44,242 nt of DNA from Candidatus Poribacteria bacterium (GCA_021295715.1 JAGWBV010000025.1:1-44242), one strand, 5' to 3'; counted from the first letter of the stretch, positions 33,064 to 41,618 are shown. Translations and numbers: made by a program. The notes: generated by a model not told the origin, from the letters alone.

Positions 33064-33917
33064 TTTTCGACAACCATGGTGATATAAGGACTCAGGTGCG
33101 GAAACGCGCTGGCGATAATTCTACCTTTTATCCCAAAGCCAACGGCTTTCTTGACGATCGTGCACCCGTGCAACCGGAAAAATTGCGCGAGATCAATAGG
33201 GCTTGCATAATAAGCACTGTCGGCATCTCCACCGATTGCATCCGCCTGTAAGTCGGGTTCACGGTAAATGAAGTTCGGTGATTTTGACGAGAACCGCTTC
33301 TTTACACAAAGTCCACAGTTACGCATAAACTGTTGCAACGCTTGCTGCTTCGTTTCACCCCAGACGGGTCTGCCGGGTTTGCCAGACATCAGGTTCAGCC
33401 AATCAAAGAACGGGATTAAAGGGGAGCAAAGATTTGGACCCGAAAGCACAATTCTGCCGCCCTGGCACACAACCCGCATCATTTCGGTTAACGCCGTTTC
33501 TACATCGGGCAGATGTTCAATTAATTCGTTTGAACAGATGACATCGAAGGACTCGCTTTCAAAGGGGAGTTCCATCACGTCGCAAACCTGATAGCGGAGA
33601 CTCGGATTTTCCCATGCTTGCGCGCCTTCAAGAAAGAGTGGAGAGATGTCGGTTCCGACAACATCAAAATCCGCCTGATTGAGCAGCCGCGCTGAAATAC
33701 CGTTCCCGCATCCGAGGTCAAGTACCTTGGCACGAGGCGGTGCGTAGCGGATCACCAATTCTACGTAGTGTCGGAGATAAACTTCATCGTGTGCCGCGAG
33801 AAGTCCTTTGTAGGTTTCCGATGTCTCGTAGAACTCACGCATTCGGTCGCGAATTGACAACGATGTTTCAGGTGCTGACGTTCCAAGCATAGTCATCCAA
33901 GGCTCTCCGTGTGCCAT
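33060..33917 (-). CDS. SAM-dependent methyltransferase, class I
   Basis: A 285-residue methyltransferase. Motif I is KVLDLGCGNGISARLL (near residue 66), the acidic loop is VVGTDISPLFLEGAQ, a YQVCDVMELPFES segment follows, and then FDVICSNELIEHLPDVE. This is the Methyltransf_11/25 type, as in ubiquinone, sugar or secondary-metabolite methyltransferases; the substrate is unknown. It is cytosolic. The 4-base overlap with the second methyltransferase suggests that the two act on the same molecule or in one complex. Confidence 0.88.
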   Translation of the reverse strand: MAHGEPWMTMLGTSAPETSLSIRDRMREFYETSETYKGLLAAHDEVYLRHYVELVIRYAPPRAKVLDLGCGNGISARLLNQADFDVVGTDISPLFLEGAQAWENPSLRYQVCDVMELPFESESFDVICSNELIEHLPDVETALTEMMRVVCQGGRIVLSGPNLCSPLIPFFDWLNLMSGKPGRPVWGETKQQALQQFMRNCGLCVKKRFSSKSPNFIYREPDLQADAIGGDADSAYYASPIDLAQFFRLHGCTIVKKAVGFGIKGRIIASAFPHLSPYITMVVEK

Positions 33918-33925
33918 TGAAAGAG

Positions 33926-33950
33926 GACGAGGTTACAAACCTCGTCAGCG
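33926..33950. repeat. CGAGGTT-N3-AACCTCG hairpin repeat (intergenic)
   Basis: GACGAGGTTACAAACCTCGT followed by CAGCG shares the stem with the copies at 13533-13557 and 16080-16104. It lies 10 bases upstream of the first methyltransferase. Confidence 0.7.
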
Positions 33951-33989
33951 GAGGAAGGTGTTTGTTAAACCTCAAATAAGGCTAACGGG

Positions 33990-34391
33990 TTACGAGCGGA
34001 GCGTATTCCACGGTGTCTGATCGTAAACATCAATAAGCTGATACCCCTCTTCACCTTTGCTGGGGCTGAGGGTAACAAACAACTTCGCTGACGCAGAGGA
34101 AACGTTAAAAGAGGCGTGCACCATGTCCGCTGGAATGAATACAGAATCTCCTGCGTTGAGCGTCTGCTTCTTATCTTCAAGCCACTGCTCTACACTACCC
34201 TCTATAACGTAAATTACCTCTTCTTGGTCGGGATGTTTATGGAAATCGTGTCCATATCCGGGGGAAAGGCTGACTTCCATAGCGACAATGTCTTTCCCAC
34301 CTGTACTTTCTGGGCGACTGAGCCAACCGATTGTTCCCCAGTCGAGTTCGTCTCGTTCTACGTCTGCTGACGCAATAAATTTTCCGTTCAT
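33990..34391 (-). CDS. Cupin-domain protein
   Basis: A small single-domain cupin of about 133 residues from the ATG at 34391. It shows the metal-binding pattern GYGHDFHKHPDQEEVIYVIEG (motif 1) and GDSVFIPADMVHASFN (motif 2). The longer frame (to 34466) has no ribosome site and crosses a hairpin, so I prefer 34391, which has AAGGAGA about 13 bases upstream. Cupins bind metal and act as dioxygenases, isomerases or sensors; the role here is unknown. It lies between the LamG gene and the methyltransferases. Confidence 0.85.
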   Translation of the reverse strand: MNGKFIASADVERDELDWGTIGWLSRPESTGGKDIVAMEVSLSPGYGHDFHKHPDQEEVIYVIEGSVEQWLEDKKQTLNAGDSVFIPADMVHASFNVSSASAKLFVTLSPSKGEEGYQLIDVYDQTPWNTLRS

Positions 34392-34425
34392 AACGCTATA
34401 CACTCTCCTTTTCTTGTTATAAAGA

Positions 34426-34458
34426 GAGTGCGCGCTGAGAGATTCAAAGCGCGCACTC
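34426..34458 (-). terminator. GAGTGCGCGC hairpin between the LamG and cupin genes
   Basis: GAGTGCGCGC (34426-34435) and GCGCGCACTC (34449-34458) form a perfect 10-bp stem with a 13-base loop. On the minus strand it is followed by TCTTTATAAC, a weak T-run. It could end LamG transcription or be a leader stem for the cupin gene. Confidence 0.5.
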
Positions 34459-34467
34459 GGACGCATT

Positions 34468-35241
34468 TTATCGCTGTGAGGTCTTCAGATGTCCCCAAGT
34501 TGTAGCCAGTTTTTGGCGCGGATCAACGGCGAAAAGCTCGAAATGACCGCTCTCCATCTGTTCAATAACCTCTTCCTCACTGAGGGCGCGGTTCCAAATA
34601 CGAACCTCGTCAATCAGACCGAGGAACTCGCGTTGTCCCTCGTGCGTTTTCCCGACGAGGACCTCCGCAGTATCGGCTTTACCCGGGGGAGGTGGCTTTC
34701 CGCCGAATTCACCGACATTTTCGCCGTTTATCCAATAACGATGTGTACCATCATCCACTTGGGCAACGACGTGTTGCCACTCCTCAAGAGCGACCTTCCC
34801 GTTACAAACACTTCCCGAGCCGCCAACGCTCAGATGCAGACATTCGCTGGGGAATTCAGTGTAGAAACTGTAGGAACGTGGTCCGTTACTCTTCGCAACG
34901 ATGCCCTGCCACCGTTGTCCGCCTGGTCCCTGGTGGCGTTCGGTATTAATCCAAGCCATGACAGTGACGCTCTCATCAACAGTAAGGATCTCTTCATGTG
35001 GGACCACAACCCAGTCGCTTTCACCGTTGAGTTGTAGTGCCTTTCCGAATTTGCCCTCAACATGCTTCGGGTCGCCTACGATTTCTCCATCGTTCCCATA
35101 GAGTGAATGATCAATAGCAGTTTCGCCATCAATTTCATCGAAAGAGAAATAAAGGATCATCGAATCCTCTGGTTCGTTTAACGCGTAGGCAAAAGATGCC
35201 GTAAACGCGACAAGTGTTAGCATTATAAATAGGGTTTTCAT
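34468..35241 (-). CDS. Secreted LamG/concanavalin-A-like lectin domain protein
   Basis: A signal peptide (LFIMLTLVAFTASFAYA, residues 4-20) is followed by one LamG-like jelly roll: SMILYFSFDEIDG, AIDHSLYGNDGEIVGDP, GKFGKALQLNGES, VTVMAWINTE, WQHVVAQVDDGTHRYWING, FLGLIDEVRIWNRALSEEEV. Such proteins bind glycans or other surface ligands, and no catalytic domain is fused here. The gene has a clear GGAGG ribosome site about 5 bases before the ATG, within a CCTGCTTAAGGCAGG hairpin-containing leader. A hairpin follows the stop. Confidence 0.9.
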   Translation of the reverse strand: MKTLFIMLTLVAFTASFAYALNEPEDSMILYFSFDEIDGETAIDHSLYGNDGEIVGDPKHVEGKFGKALQLNGESDWVVVPHEEILTVDESVTVMAWINTERHQGPGGQRWQGIVAKSNGPRSYSFYTEFPSECLHLSVGGSGSVCNGKVALEEWQHVVAQVDDGTHRYWINGENVGEFGGKPPPPGKADTAEVLVGKTHEGQREFLGLIDEVRIWNRALSEEEVIEQMESGHFELFAVDPRQKLATTWGHLKTSQR

Positions 35242-35291
35242 TTTTCCTCCGTGGAAAACCTGCCTTAAGCAGGCGTATTTTTTAAAATTGA

Positions 35292-36959
35292 CTAACGTAT
35301 CGGAACGATCTGACTCCCTTCAACCGCCAGAAACCTACGATTGACGGGGAGGTGTGTCTCCCGGTCAATGAGTCCGCTGACCGCTTTACCAACGCCAAAA
35401 TGGGCGCATAGGTCGTGGAAGGAGAGATAACTCCCGCCACTCTGTACCTCCCAATATTGGACGTGTGTTCCCGTGACGACTTTAATCTTGGCACCAATCC
35501 CAGAGCGGTTGCTTTTTTCTCCGACGACTTGGATCTGTATCCAATTGTTTCGATTCCCGACTGCGTTTTGGAGTAGATCTGGTCGTTGGTTGCAATTGGT
35601 AACAAGGATATCAAGGTCACCGTCGTTGTCGTAATCGCCGATAGCCGCACCACGACTCACCTTTTCCAGTGCCAAGCCATCCGTCTCTGATATGACAGTG
35701 GCGAATCTGCCATCGCCTAAATTCCTGAACAACAGATTCCTCTGCGGATAGGTCACATGCTTCTCAAGCCGGTTGATGTTGTCCATCAAATGCCCATTGG
35801 CGACAAAGAGGTCTTGGTATCCATCGTTGTCGTAATCAAAAAACTTGATACCCCATCCCAGATAGCCGTGTGTTACTTCTGCGATCCCTGATGTAATCGT
35901 ATTGTCGGTAAAAAAGGTGCCATCATGATTATGATAAACGGTATTAGTTTCCGTCTGGTAGTTGCTGACGGTAAGGTCGAGCCACCCGTCGTTGTCATAG
36001 TCCCCGAAATCGGTACCCATACCGGCTTCCTCTTTACCCATATCATTATAGCACACACCTGAAATTAATGCAACTTCCGAAAAATTACGCAAAAAATTGT
36101 CGCTACCGTTGTTTTGAAACAAAAAGTTTGGATCCTGATCGTTCGCGACGTAAAGGTCGGTATCGCCATCGGCATCGTAATCGGCGAACGCTACACCTAA
36201 CCCGTGCTGCGGAATTAGATTCGAGGGTCGGAACAATGCCGACACATCGGTGAAGGTCCCATCTCCATTATTCTTGTAGAAGGTATCGTGAACCGCTGGA
36301 TACGCGTGCGGACCGCAATAAACGTGAACCCCGCGTTCTTCACACCGAATGTCGTTCTCTGGCGTATACGCGGCGTAATTCGCTACATAGAGGTCCAAGT
36401 GTCCATCGTTATCAACATCAGCAAACGCACAACTGGTGCCCCAGTTTGAATTGCCAATTTGGGCGTGTGTCGTCACATCTGTGAAGGTTCCGTCGCCATT
36501 ATTCCGATAGAGTTGATCTTCACCGAAGTTGGTAACGTATAAATCTATGTCGCCATCGTTATCGTAATCACCGACAGCGGCACCAGTGCCGTAGGCACGA
36601 CTTCCGACACCCGCCTTGGCGGTGACATCTGTGAAGGTTCCATCACCATTGTTTCTGTAGAGAACATTATGTGGTGTTTGACCTTGTTCGTTCTCCGTCT
36701 GAACCGCGCCATTGACGAGATAGATGTCGAGATCGCCGTCGCCATCATAATCGAAAAAGCCACCGCCGGATCCGAGAAACTCATTAAAGAGTCGCAACCC
36801 GCTTCTGCCGTCGGTATGCTGAAAGGTTATCCCCGCCGATTCCGTGACATCGACAAAAATCGGTTCTGCAAGCGCGATTGTGCAATATTGGAAACTTATA
36901 AGTGTGAATGCCAAAAGAAGATAGACGGATGGGATTCTATTCAAGTTGCTTTTCGGCAT
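35292..36959 (-). CDS. FG-GAP/VCBS-repeat protein with an ASPIC/UnbV C-terminus
   Basis: A signal peptide (VYLLLAFTLISFQYCTIALA) precedes a beta-propeller of about seven FG-GAP/VCBS repeats, each with a calcium-loop of the form DYDNDGDxDLYV (for example FFDYDGDGDLDIYLVNG and VGDYDNDGDIDLYVTN). The C-terminal 100 residues (NRSGIGAKIKVV, VQSGGSYLSFHDLCAHFGVG) match the ASPIC/UnbV domain. These proteins are secreted or outer-surface and probably bind or process glycans or proteins. The gene follows the TPR protein after nine bases, so both are probably one transcript; such pairs are common in this group (general knowledge). Confidence 0.92.
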   Translation of the reverse strand: MPKSNLNRIPSVYLLLAFTLISFQYCTIALAEPIFVDVTESAGITFQHTDGRSGLRLFNEFLGSGGGFFDYDGDGDLDIYLVNGAVQTENEQGQTPHNVLYRNNGDGTFTDVTAKAGVGSRAYGTGAAVGDYDNDGDIDLYVTNFGEDQLYRNNGDGTFTDVTTHAQIGNSNWGTSCAFADVDNDGHLDLYVANYAAYTPENDIRCEERGVHVYCGPHAYPAVHDTFYKNNGDGTFTDVSALFRPSNLIPQHGLGVAFADYDADGDTDLYVANDQDPNFLFQNNGSDNFLRNFSEVALISGVCYNDMGKEEAGMGTDFGDYDNDGWLDLTVSNYQTETNTVYHNHDGTFFTDNTITSGIAEVTHGYLGWGIKFFDYDNDGYQDLFVANGHLMDNINRLEKHVTYPQRNLLFRNLGDGRFATVISETDGLALEKVSRGAAIGDYDNDGDLDILVTNCNQRPDLLQNAVGNRNNWIQIQVVGEKSNRSGIGAKIKVVTGTHVQYWEVQSGGSYLSFHDLCAHFGVGKAVSGLIDRETHLPVNRRFLAVEGSQIVPIR

Positions 36960-36968
36960 AAGGAATAA

Positions 36969-38333
36969 TTAAAAACGCTTCTGCAAGTGTTCTAAGTTTT
37001 GTAATGCCTTCCGAGCGTCGCCATCGTCAGGTGCGATTTCTGTGATGTGTCGATAGACCTCTATCGCTTTCTGAAGATGCCCTTGTTTCGTGTAAATTTC
37101 GGCTAATCCATGATATGCCAAAGTAAGACCAGGCATCTTCTTTATAGCGGCTTGCAGATGTGATTCTGCCTTGTCAAACGCCTTCAGTGTGGTATAGAGC
37201 CACCCTAACCGAACATGCGCTTCCACAGCGTTTGGATTGAGTTCAATGACTTTTAGGAAGAACGGAATGGCGCGCTGGGGCATGTTGAGATCCATGTAGA
37301 GTCGCCCCAGTTTATCGTATCCAGTCGCCAACGCTGGACTCAGCCGAATCAGGCTTTGGTATGTCGTAATTGCCGCGGAGATGTGTTTGTGTGCCAGATG
37401 GACTTTCGCCAATTCAAGCCGAAGCGGCGTGTTCATTGGATCTTCTGCCAAAGCACCTTCAAGTGCGTAAGTCCGATCGTAATAGGTTTTCATTTGCTGG
37501 AACAGCTTGAGGTGTTCCGCCGCCGCGGCGGTATCACCAAGAAGTCGGTAAGCCTTCGCCAGATTGTAATAGGCACTCTGAACATAAGGTTTTCTCTTGA
37601 TTGCCTGCTGATAATGTTCCACCGCTTGTTGCGGCTTCTGTTGCATGAGCGCGATTAAACCGAGCCATTCGTAGACTTCAGCGAAATTAGGATTGTGTGC
37701 GAGGGTCTGTTTGAAGGAAGAGAGTGCAGCGTCAAATTTCGCCTGATGTGTGTAGATGTAACCGAGACGATAATGCGGATCCGCATCCGTGGGATACCTC
37801 TGAACGGCTTCTTTGGCGTGCTGCTCGGCGATGTCCAATTTGCTCTGCTTGCAATAGATTTCCGACAACGCGAGGTGTGTTAACCCATAAATCCGCTCTG
37901 CTGTCAGCGCGTTTTTTGAATCTGTGATTGTGGCGTTTTGGGAACCTGTAAGTTGCGCCTCATTTAATAGCAAGTTTTGGCTTGCAAGCTGCGCCAAAAG
38001 GGTGTTAAATGTCTGAATCGCTAATTCCAATTCATCTTGCAATTTATAGACATTTGCCAGTTGGAAAAGCGCGTTCACATCTGTCGGATCGCGTGATAAA
38101 AACGATTTAAAGGTATCCACCGCTTGTGGATAGAGTCGAAGTTTGACATATTCAACGCCCTGCTGAAACGTTGCTGTCGTTTCGGGCCTGCTAACAGATG
38201 GCGTGAGACATAAGAGGATAGCCGTGAGGATTAATACCCGATACGTGCACTTTCCAAGCGTCAGGAAACGGCATTCATATCCGGTGTCGCTGTTGATTTC
38301 CTCGATTGAATTACGACTGTTTATCCACAACAT
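36969..38333 (-). CDS. Exported TPR-repeat protein
   Basis: A 454-residue protein with an N-terminal hydrophobic segment (YRVLILTAILLCLTPSVS, about residues 31-48) probably serving as signal or anchor. Ten or so tetratricopeptide repeats follow, for example AVDTFKSFLSRDPTDVNALF, AVQRYPTDADPHYRLGYIY and AVEHYQQAIKRKPYVQSAYY. The start ATG lies inside the upstream CMD gene (23-base overlap). The TPR solenoid probably scaffolds the FG-GAP/UnbV protein encoded next. Confidence 0.9.
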   Translation of the reverse strand: MLWINSRNSIEEINSDTGYECRFLTLGKCTYRVLILTAILLCLTPSVSRPETTATFQQGVEYVKLRLYPQAVDTFKSFLSRDPTDVNALFQLANVYKLQDELELAIQTFNTLLAQLASQNLLLNEAQLTGSQNATITDSKNALTAERIYGLTHLALSEIYCKQSKLDIAEQHAKEAVQRYPTDADPHYRLGYIYTHQAKFDAALSSFKQTLAHNPNFAEVYEWLGLIALMQQKPQQAVEHYQQAIKRKPYVQSAYYNLAKAYRLLGDTAAAAEHLKLFQQMKTYYDRTYALEGALAEDPMNTPLRLELAKVHLAHKHISAAITTYQSLIRLSPALATGYDKLGRLYMDLNMPQRAIPFFLKVIELNPNAVEAHVRLGWLYTTLKAFDKAESHLQAAIKKMPGLTLAYHGLAEIYTKQGHLQKAIEVYRHITEIAPDDGDARKALQNLEHLQKRF

Positions 38334-38631
38334 CTTGTATCCAAGATAATGCCGCCATACTCGAAGACCAGCCGATAGAGGTCACGGCGAGTAGAGCTAC
38401 CTGTTGTAACTCCTCAGGCGTAATGCCTTCTCGAAGGGCGCGCCGTGTATGGGAGTGGACTGCGCCTTCAGACTTCGCGCCTATCGCCAATGCAAGTTTA
38501 ACAAGCCTCACGGTTTTCGGTTCAAGAGGACCAGCGGTCCCACACGCTTCACCCAATGCCTGATATGCTTTCCAAACATCGGGATATTCGTCAATCACAT
38601 TCTGAAGAAAATCGGGTAATTTATCTGTCAT
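38311..38631 (-). CDS. Carboxymuconolactone-decarboxylase-family (AhpD-like) protein
   Basis: A compact 106-residue all-helical protein: LPDFLQNVIDEYPDVWKAYQ, PKTVRLVKLALAIGAKSEG, AVHSHTRRALREGITPEELQ, QVALLAVTSIGW. The AhpD-type C-x-x-C pair is absent; the conserved histidine (VHSHTRRA) is present, so it belongs to the non-redox subgroup, whose role is unclear. It is cytosolic and overlaps the TPR gene by 23 bases. Confidence 0.87.
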   Translation of the reverse strand: MTDKLPDFLQNVIDEYPDVWKAYQALGEACGTAGPLEPKTVRLVKLALAIGAKSEGAVHSHTRRALREGITPEELQQVALLAVTSIGWSSSMAALSWIQDVVDKQS

Positions 38632-38632
38632 T

Positions 38633-38735
38633 GTTAGTTGTCAGCTGTCGGTTGTTAGTTAAGAGTATAGAAGTCGCGATCGCGGCGTTTGCTCCTACAA
38701 GCCAAATGAGAACGTAGCGGAGGATTCGATGCGTT
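38633..38735. repeat. Simple repeats and a GTAGGAGC-type element upstream of the CMD gene
   Basis: GTTAGTTGTCAGCTGTCGGT (38633-38665) is the simple repeat; GTCGCGATCGCGGCGTTTGC (38673-38692) followed by TCCTAC is the GTAGGAGCGA-type element. It separates tatA from the CMD gene and carries no gene. Confidence 0.55.
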
Positions 38736-38948
38736 CTATCCAGTTTTCTCTTTTGGCGGTATTCCATTCTCTTGGTGTGCTTGTCCTGTCGATTCGGTTT
38801 CCTCTGTCTGTTCCTCATTGAGTCCTGCTTTAAAGTTCGTAACGCTCTTACCGAGTCCTCGCGCCAACTCAGGTAGACGTTTCCCTCCAAATATGAGTAA
38901 CACGACAGCCAAAACAATCAATAATTCCCATGGACCAAGGCCTAACAT
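38736..38948 (-). CDS. tatA: Twin-arginine translocase subunit TatA/TatE
   Basis: A short inner-membrane protein of 70 residues from the ATG at 38948, with GGAGG 7 bases upstream. An N-terminal membrane helix (WELLIVLAVVLLIFG) is followed by the hinge FGGKRLPELARGLGKSV and an acidic tail, the full TatA/B/E layout. The longer frame to 39059 gives an N-terminus with no family match. tatB and tatC are not nearby, so the gene is a stand-alone tatA. It might support export of cofactor-containing proteins; nothing in this window shows an obvious RR signal. Confidence 0.93.
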   Translation of the reverse strand: MLGLGPWELLIVLAVVLLIFGGKRLPELARGLGKSVTNFKAGLNEEQTEETESTGQAHQENGIPPKEKTG

Positions 38949-39012
38949 ATTTATGCCTCCATGTTTTTCGTAGTTCGTGCGCTGTGCGGATGCACGATGG
39001 ATATTAGCGTAT

Positions 39013-39042
39013 ATATTACCACGTTGAAAAAAATATGTCCAA
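39013..39042 (-). promoter_or_regulatory. Possible promoter for tatA
   Basis: Minus-strand TTGGAC (39042-39037) and TAATAT (39018-39013) are 18 bases apart, about 65 bases before the ATG. This is weaker than the others. The rest of 38949-39210 holds CTGTCAGTTGTCAATTGG-type repeats and no gene. Confidence 0.35.
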
Positions 39043-39288
39043 TAGTTTTTAGTCCTCAACTGTCAGTTGTCAATTGGAGAGAGCACATCGTGAGAATTAA
39101 AAATCTCTGGAAAGGTTCTGCTTTCATCTTGATCTATTTTTACTGTTGTGTTATTGTATCAGGTATTAGGGCTATTCAGTTTTCGATTTTCTGTTGATTC
39201 TGTGGGATAAATAGCGACTGAGAGGTCGCTCCTACAGATCGAGATTCTACTTGGAAATCTGTTAGACCCACCTATCATTACCAAAGAG

Positions 39289-39906
39289 GTGCTTTTTGCT
39301 CCCATTGATGCACTTCGCGCTGCATTACATGAACCATCACCACCATTGGAAAAAGACTTGGAACCTCCTTTTCAAGCATCCACTATCCGTCGCTTGGTGC
39401 CGAACCCTGTAGATGAGAAAGTGATTGCAATACGGGAAGGGAAACTGAGTCCACTGGCACTAAAACGCCCGTCTCCGGTGCTATGTAAGTCCGAAAGTGG
39501 GGATTCGTCACGAGCGATTTCCACTGTGCATGTTATCGAACATGACGAAAAAACAGGCTGTCTTTTCGCGGTTGATGATGTGGGAAACTATCTAACGTTT
39601 CTCGAAATTCGTATATCGAAAGACCTATTGGATGCGTGGAGTATTGAGCAACAACAGGTTGCTTTAGGGAACTTTGCAAAAGCTTTACTGAACGCTTTAG
39701 AGAGCAAAAGCGAACTTTATGAAATCCCTACCAGACGGGTCCGAATGATAGGGCAGGCATTTGAGAGGCAGGAGGAAACACTTATTGCGGCAATTCAAGG
39801 ACATCCGGGAGCTGTAAAAAATGAACTCAAGCGTCTCGTTGATTCAGGTGAGATTGTAAAGGCTGGACGGGCTGTGTACGCGCTCCCAGAGACAGAGACG
39901 CGATAG
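39289..39906 (+). CDS. Hypothetical protein, possibly N-truncated
   Basis: I do not recognise this 205-residue protein. The frame has no ATG; GTG at 39289, with AAAGAG upstream, is the likeliest start. The frame is open back to 39211 (residues EILLGNLLDPPIITKE fit the rest well), and there it meets a GCGACTGAGAGGTCGCTCCT repeat and a stop. The true 5' end may therefore have been replaced by the repeat. The protein is hydrophilic, with an alpha-helical centre (QQVALGNFAKALLNALES) and a C-terminal LIAAIQGHPGAVKNELKRLV that looks like a winged-helix-type segment. There is no signal or membrane segment. Confidence 0.6.
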   Translation: MLFAPIDALRAALHEPSPPLEKDLEPPFQASTIRRLVPNPVDEKVIAIREGKLSPLALKRPSPVLCKSESGDSSRAISTVHVIEHDEKTGCLFAVDDVGNYLTFLEIRISKDLLDAWSIEQQQVALGNFAKALLNALESKSELYEIPTRRVRMIGQAFERQEETLIAAIQGHPGAVKNELKRLVDSGEIVKAGRAVYALPETETR

Positions 39907-39929
39907 TCCTGAAGGAAAATGCCGGGTTA

Positions 39930-39958
39930 TTGACAGGAAGTTTCTGACATGCTATAAT
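39930..39958 (+). promoter_or_regulatory. Perfect consensus sigma70 promoter for serA
   Basis: TTGACA (39930-39935), a 17-base spacer ending in TGC, TATAAT (39953-39958). The start codon is at 40032, so the leader is about 65 bases; it shows no obvious attenuator or riboswitch. Confidence 0.75.
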
Positions 39959-40031
39959 TTAAGGATACCCTTGCAAGTGGAATACTACAAACAGCCGTTT
40001 TAACGCGATACGGGTGGAGGATTTTAGACGT

Positions 40032-41618
40032 ATGAACAAGGTGCTGGTCAGCGACCTGCTGTCACAGCGAGGTTTAGATGTTTTGGCGGAGAGTGGTGAT
40101 TATGAGGTGGATGTTAACCTCAACCTCTCTCATGAAGAACTCCTGGACCGGATTGCTGACTACCATGCCCTACTTATCAGAAGCGCAACGAAGGTAACTG
40201 CGGATGTTATTGACAACGCAAAGCGGCTACAGGTCGTTGGGCGCGCCGGGGTCGGTGTGGATAATATTGATGTGCAAGCCGCAACGCGAAACGGTATCTT
40301 AGTTGTCAACACACCAACAGGGAATACGATCGCAGCAGCAGAACATACGATTGCGCTGCTATTGGCATTGGCGCGTAACATCGTCCCTGCTGGGATTTCA
40401 CTCCGAAACAGAACATGGAAACGCAACGATTTCATTGGGGTTGAGTTATACGGGAAGGTTTTTGGCACGATTGGACTCGGACGGATCGGACGAGAGGTGG
40501 CTCGACGCGCACAGGCTTTCGGGATGAAAATCATCGCCTACGATCCGTATATTTCAGCGAGTGCCGCGGAAAAAATCGGCATTCGGATTGTTGACCGGGA
40601 AACGCTCTTTCAAGAATCCGATTATATCTCCGTCCATACGCATCTCAACGCCGAAACGTATCATAGTGTCGGTGAGTCGGAGTTCACATTGATGAAGTCA
40701 AGTTGCCGCCTGATTAACTGTGCTCGTGGTGGTATTATTGATGAGAATGCCCTCTATCACGCCTTAAAAAATGGACAACTCGCCGGTGCTGCACTTGACG
40801 TTTTTGAAAGCGAACCGGCAACCGAAACCCCACTGCTGGACTTAGAAAATGTACTGGCGCTCCCACATCTCGGGGCGTCTACATCGGAAGCACAGGAACA
40901 TGTCGCTGTCGAGGTAGCACAGCAGGTAATGAACGCGCTCCGCGGACAGCCCGTCGCGAATGCGGTAAATCAACCCAAAATTGACCCGAGGACACTCGAT
41001 ATTTTGGGCCCTTACTTAGAACTTGCCGAAAAGATTGGCAGCTTTCACGTGCAAATTGTTGAAGGACAGATCTCCGCGATTAAAATCCATTACAACGGCG
41101 CGCTCTTCCAGAAAGAAGACGTTACACCGATAACTGTCGCTTTACAGAAAGGGCTTTTGACACCTGTACTCACGGACGTAAATTATGTAAACGCGCCGTT
41201 TCTGATTAAGCAACGCGGCATAGCTGTTACAGAGACCAAGAGCGAGGCAGACGCAGATTTTGCCAACTCTATCGCGATTACGGTCACAACCGATAAAGGC
41301 GAAGCAATCATCGAGGGGACTGCTTTCGGCAAAAAAGACCTCCGCATCGTCCGAATAGATCAACTTCATATCAACGTGAGACCGACCGGTTATATCCTTC
41401 TCATCTACAATAGCGATCAGCCCGGAATGATAGGGTTAATGGGAACGATTCTCGGAGAGCACGGTATCAACATCGCCGATATGACTGTCGGACGTTCGCG
41501 CGTATCGGAACTTGCTGTAACGCTCATCAACGTGGATACGCCTGTGCCTCGGCACGTCTTGCAAACCATTGCTGAACAAAAGAAGATTGACTTTGTTAAG
41601 CAGGTCTTCCTGGCATAA
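40032..41618 (+). CDS. serA: D-3-phosphoglycerate dehydrogenase (SerA)
   Basis: First enzyme of serine synthesis (3-phosphoglycerate to phosphohydroxypyruvate, NAD+). I start at the ATG at 40032 with GGTGGAGG about 10 bases upstream; a GTG at 40014 would add six residues. Domains: substrate half with VVGRAGVGVDNID and TPTGNTIAAAEHTIALLLALAR, Rossmann motif GTIGLGRIGREVARRA, catalytic arginine in NCARGGIIDE, histidine in LALPHLGAST. An intermediate domain follows, then a C-terminal ACT domain (YILLIYNSDQPGMIGLMGTI) that usually binds serine for feedback control. It is the long, 528-residue form. Confidence 0.96.
   Translation: MNKVLVSDLLSQRGLDVLAESGDYEVDVNLNLSHEELLDRIADYHALLIRSATKVTADVIDNAKRLQVVGRAGVGVDNIDVQAATRNGILVVNTPTGNTIAAAEHTIALLLALARNIVPAGISLRNRTWKRNDFIGVELYGKVFGTIGLGRIGREVARRAQAFGMKIIAYDPYISASAAEKIGIRIVDRETLFQESDYISVHTHLNAETYHSVGESEFTLMKSSCRLINCARGGIIDENALYHALKNGQLAGAALDVFESEPATETPLLDLENVLALPHLGASTSEAQEHVAVEVAQQVMNALRGQPVANAVNQPKIDPRTLDILGPYLELAEKIGSFHVQIVEGQISAIKIHYNGALFQKEDVTPITVALQKGLLTPVLTDVNYVNAPFLIKQRGIAVTETKSEADADFANSIAITVTTDKGEAIIEGTAFGKKDLRIVRIDQLHINVRPTGYILLIYNSDQPGMIGLMGTILGEHGINIADMTVGRSRVSELAVTLINVDTPVPRHVLQTIAEQKKIDFVKQVFLA

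Noticed and set aside
38621-38917. 98-residue minus-strand ORF between tatA and the CMD gene
   Set aside because: It overlaps the 3' part of tatA in another frame and then reads through a GTAGGAGC-type repeat and simple repeats; no family pattern.
38949-39059. Longer tatA start
   Set aside because: Residues before the membrane helix do not fit TatA, and GGAGG stands before the ATG at 38948.
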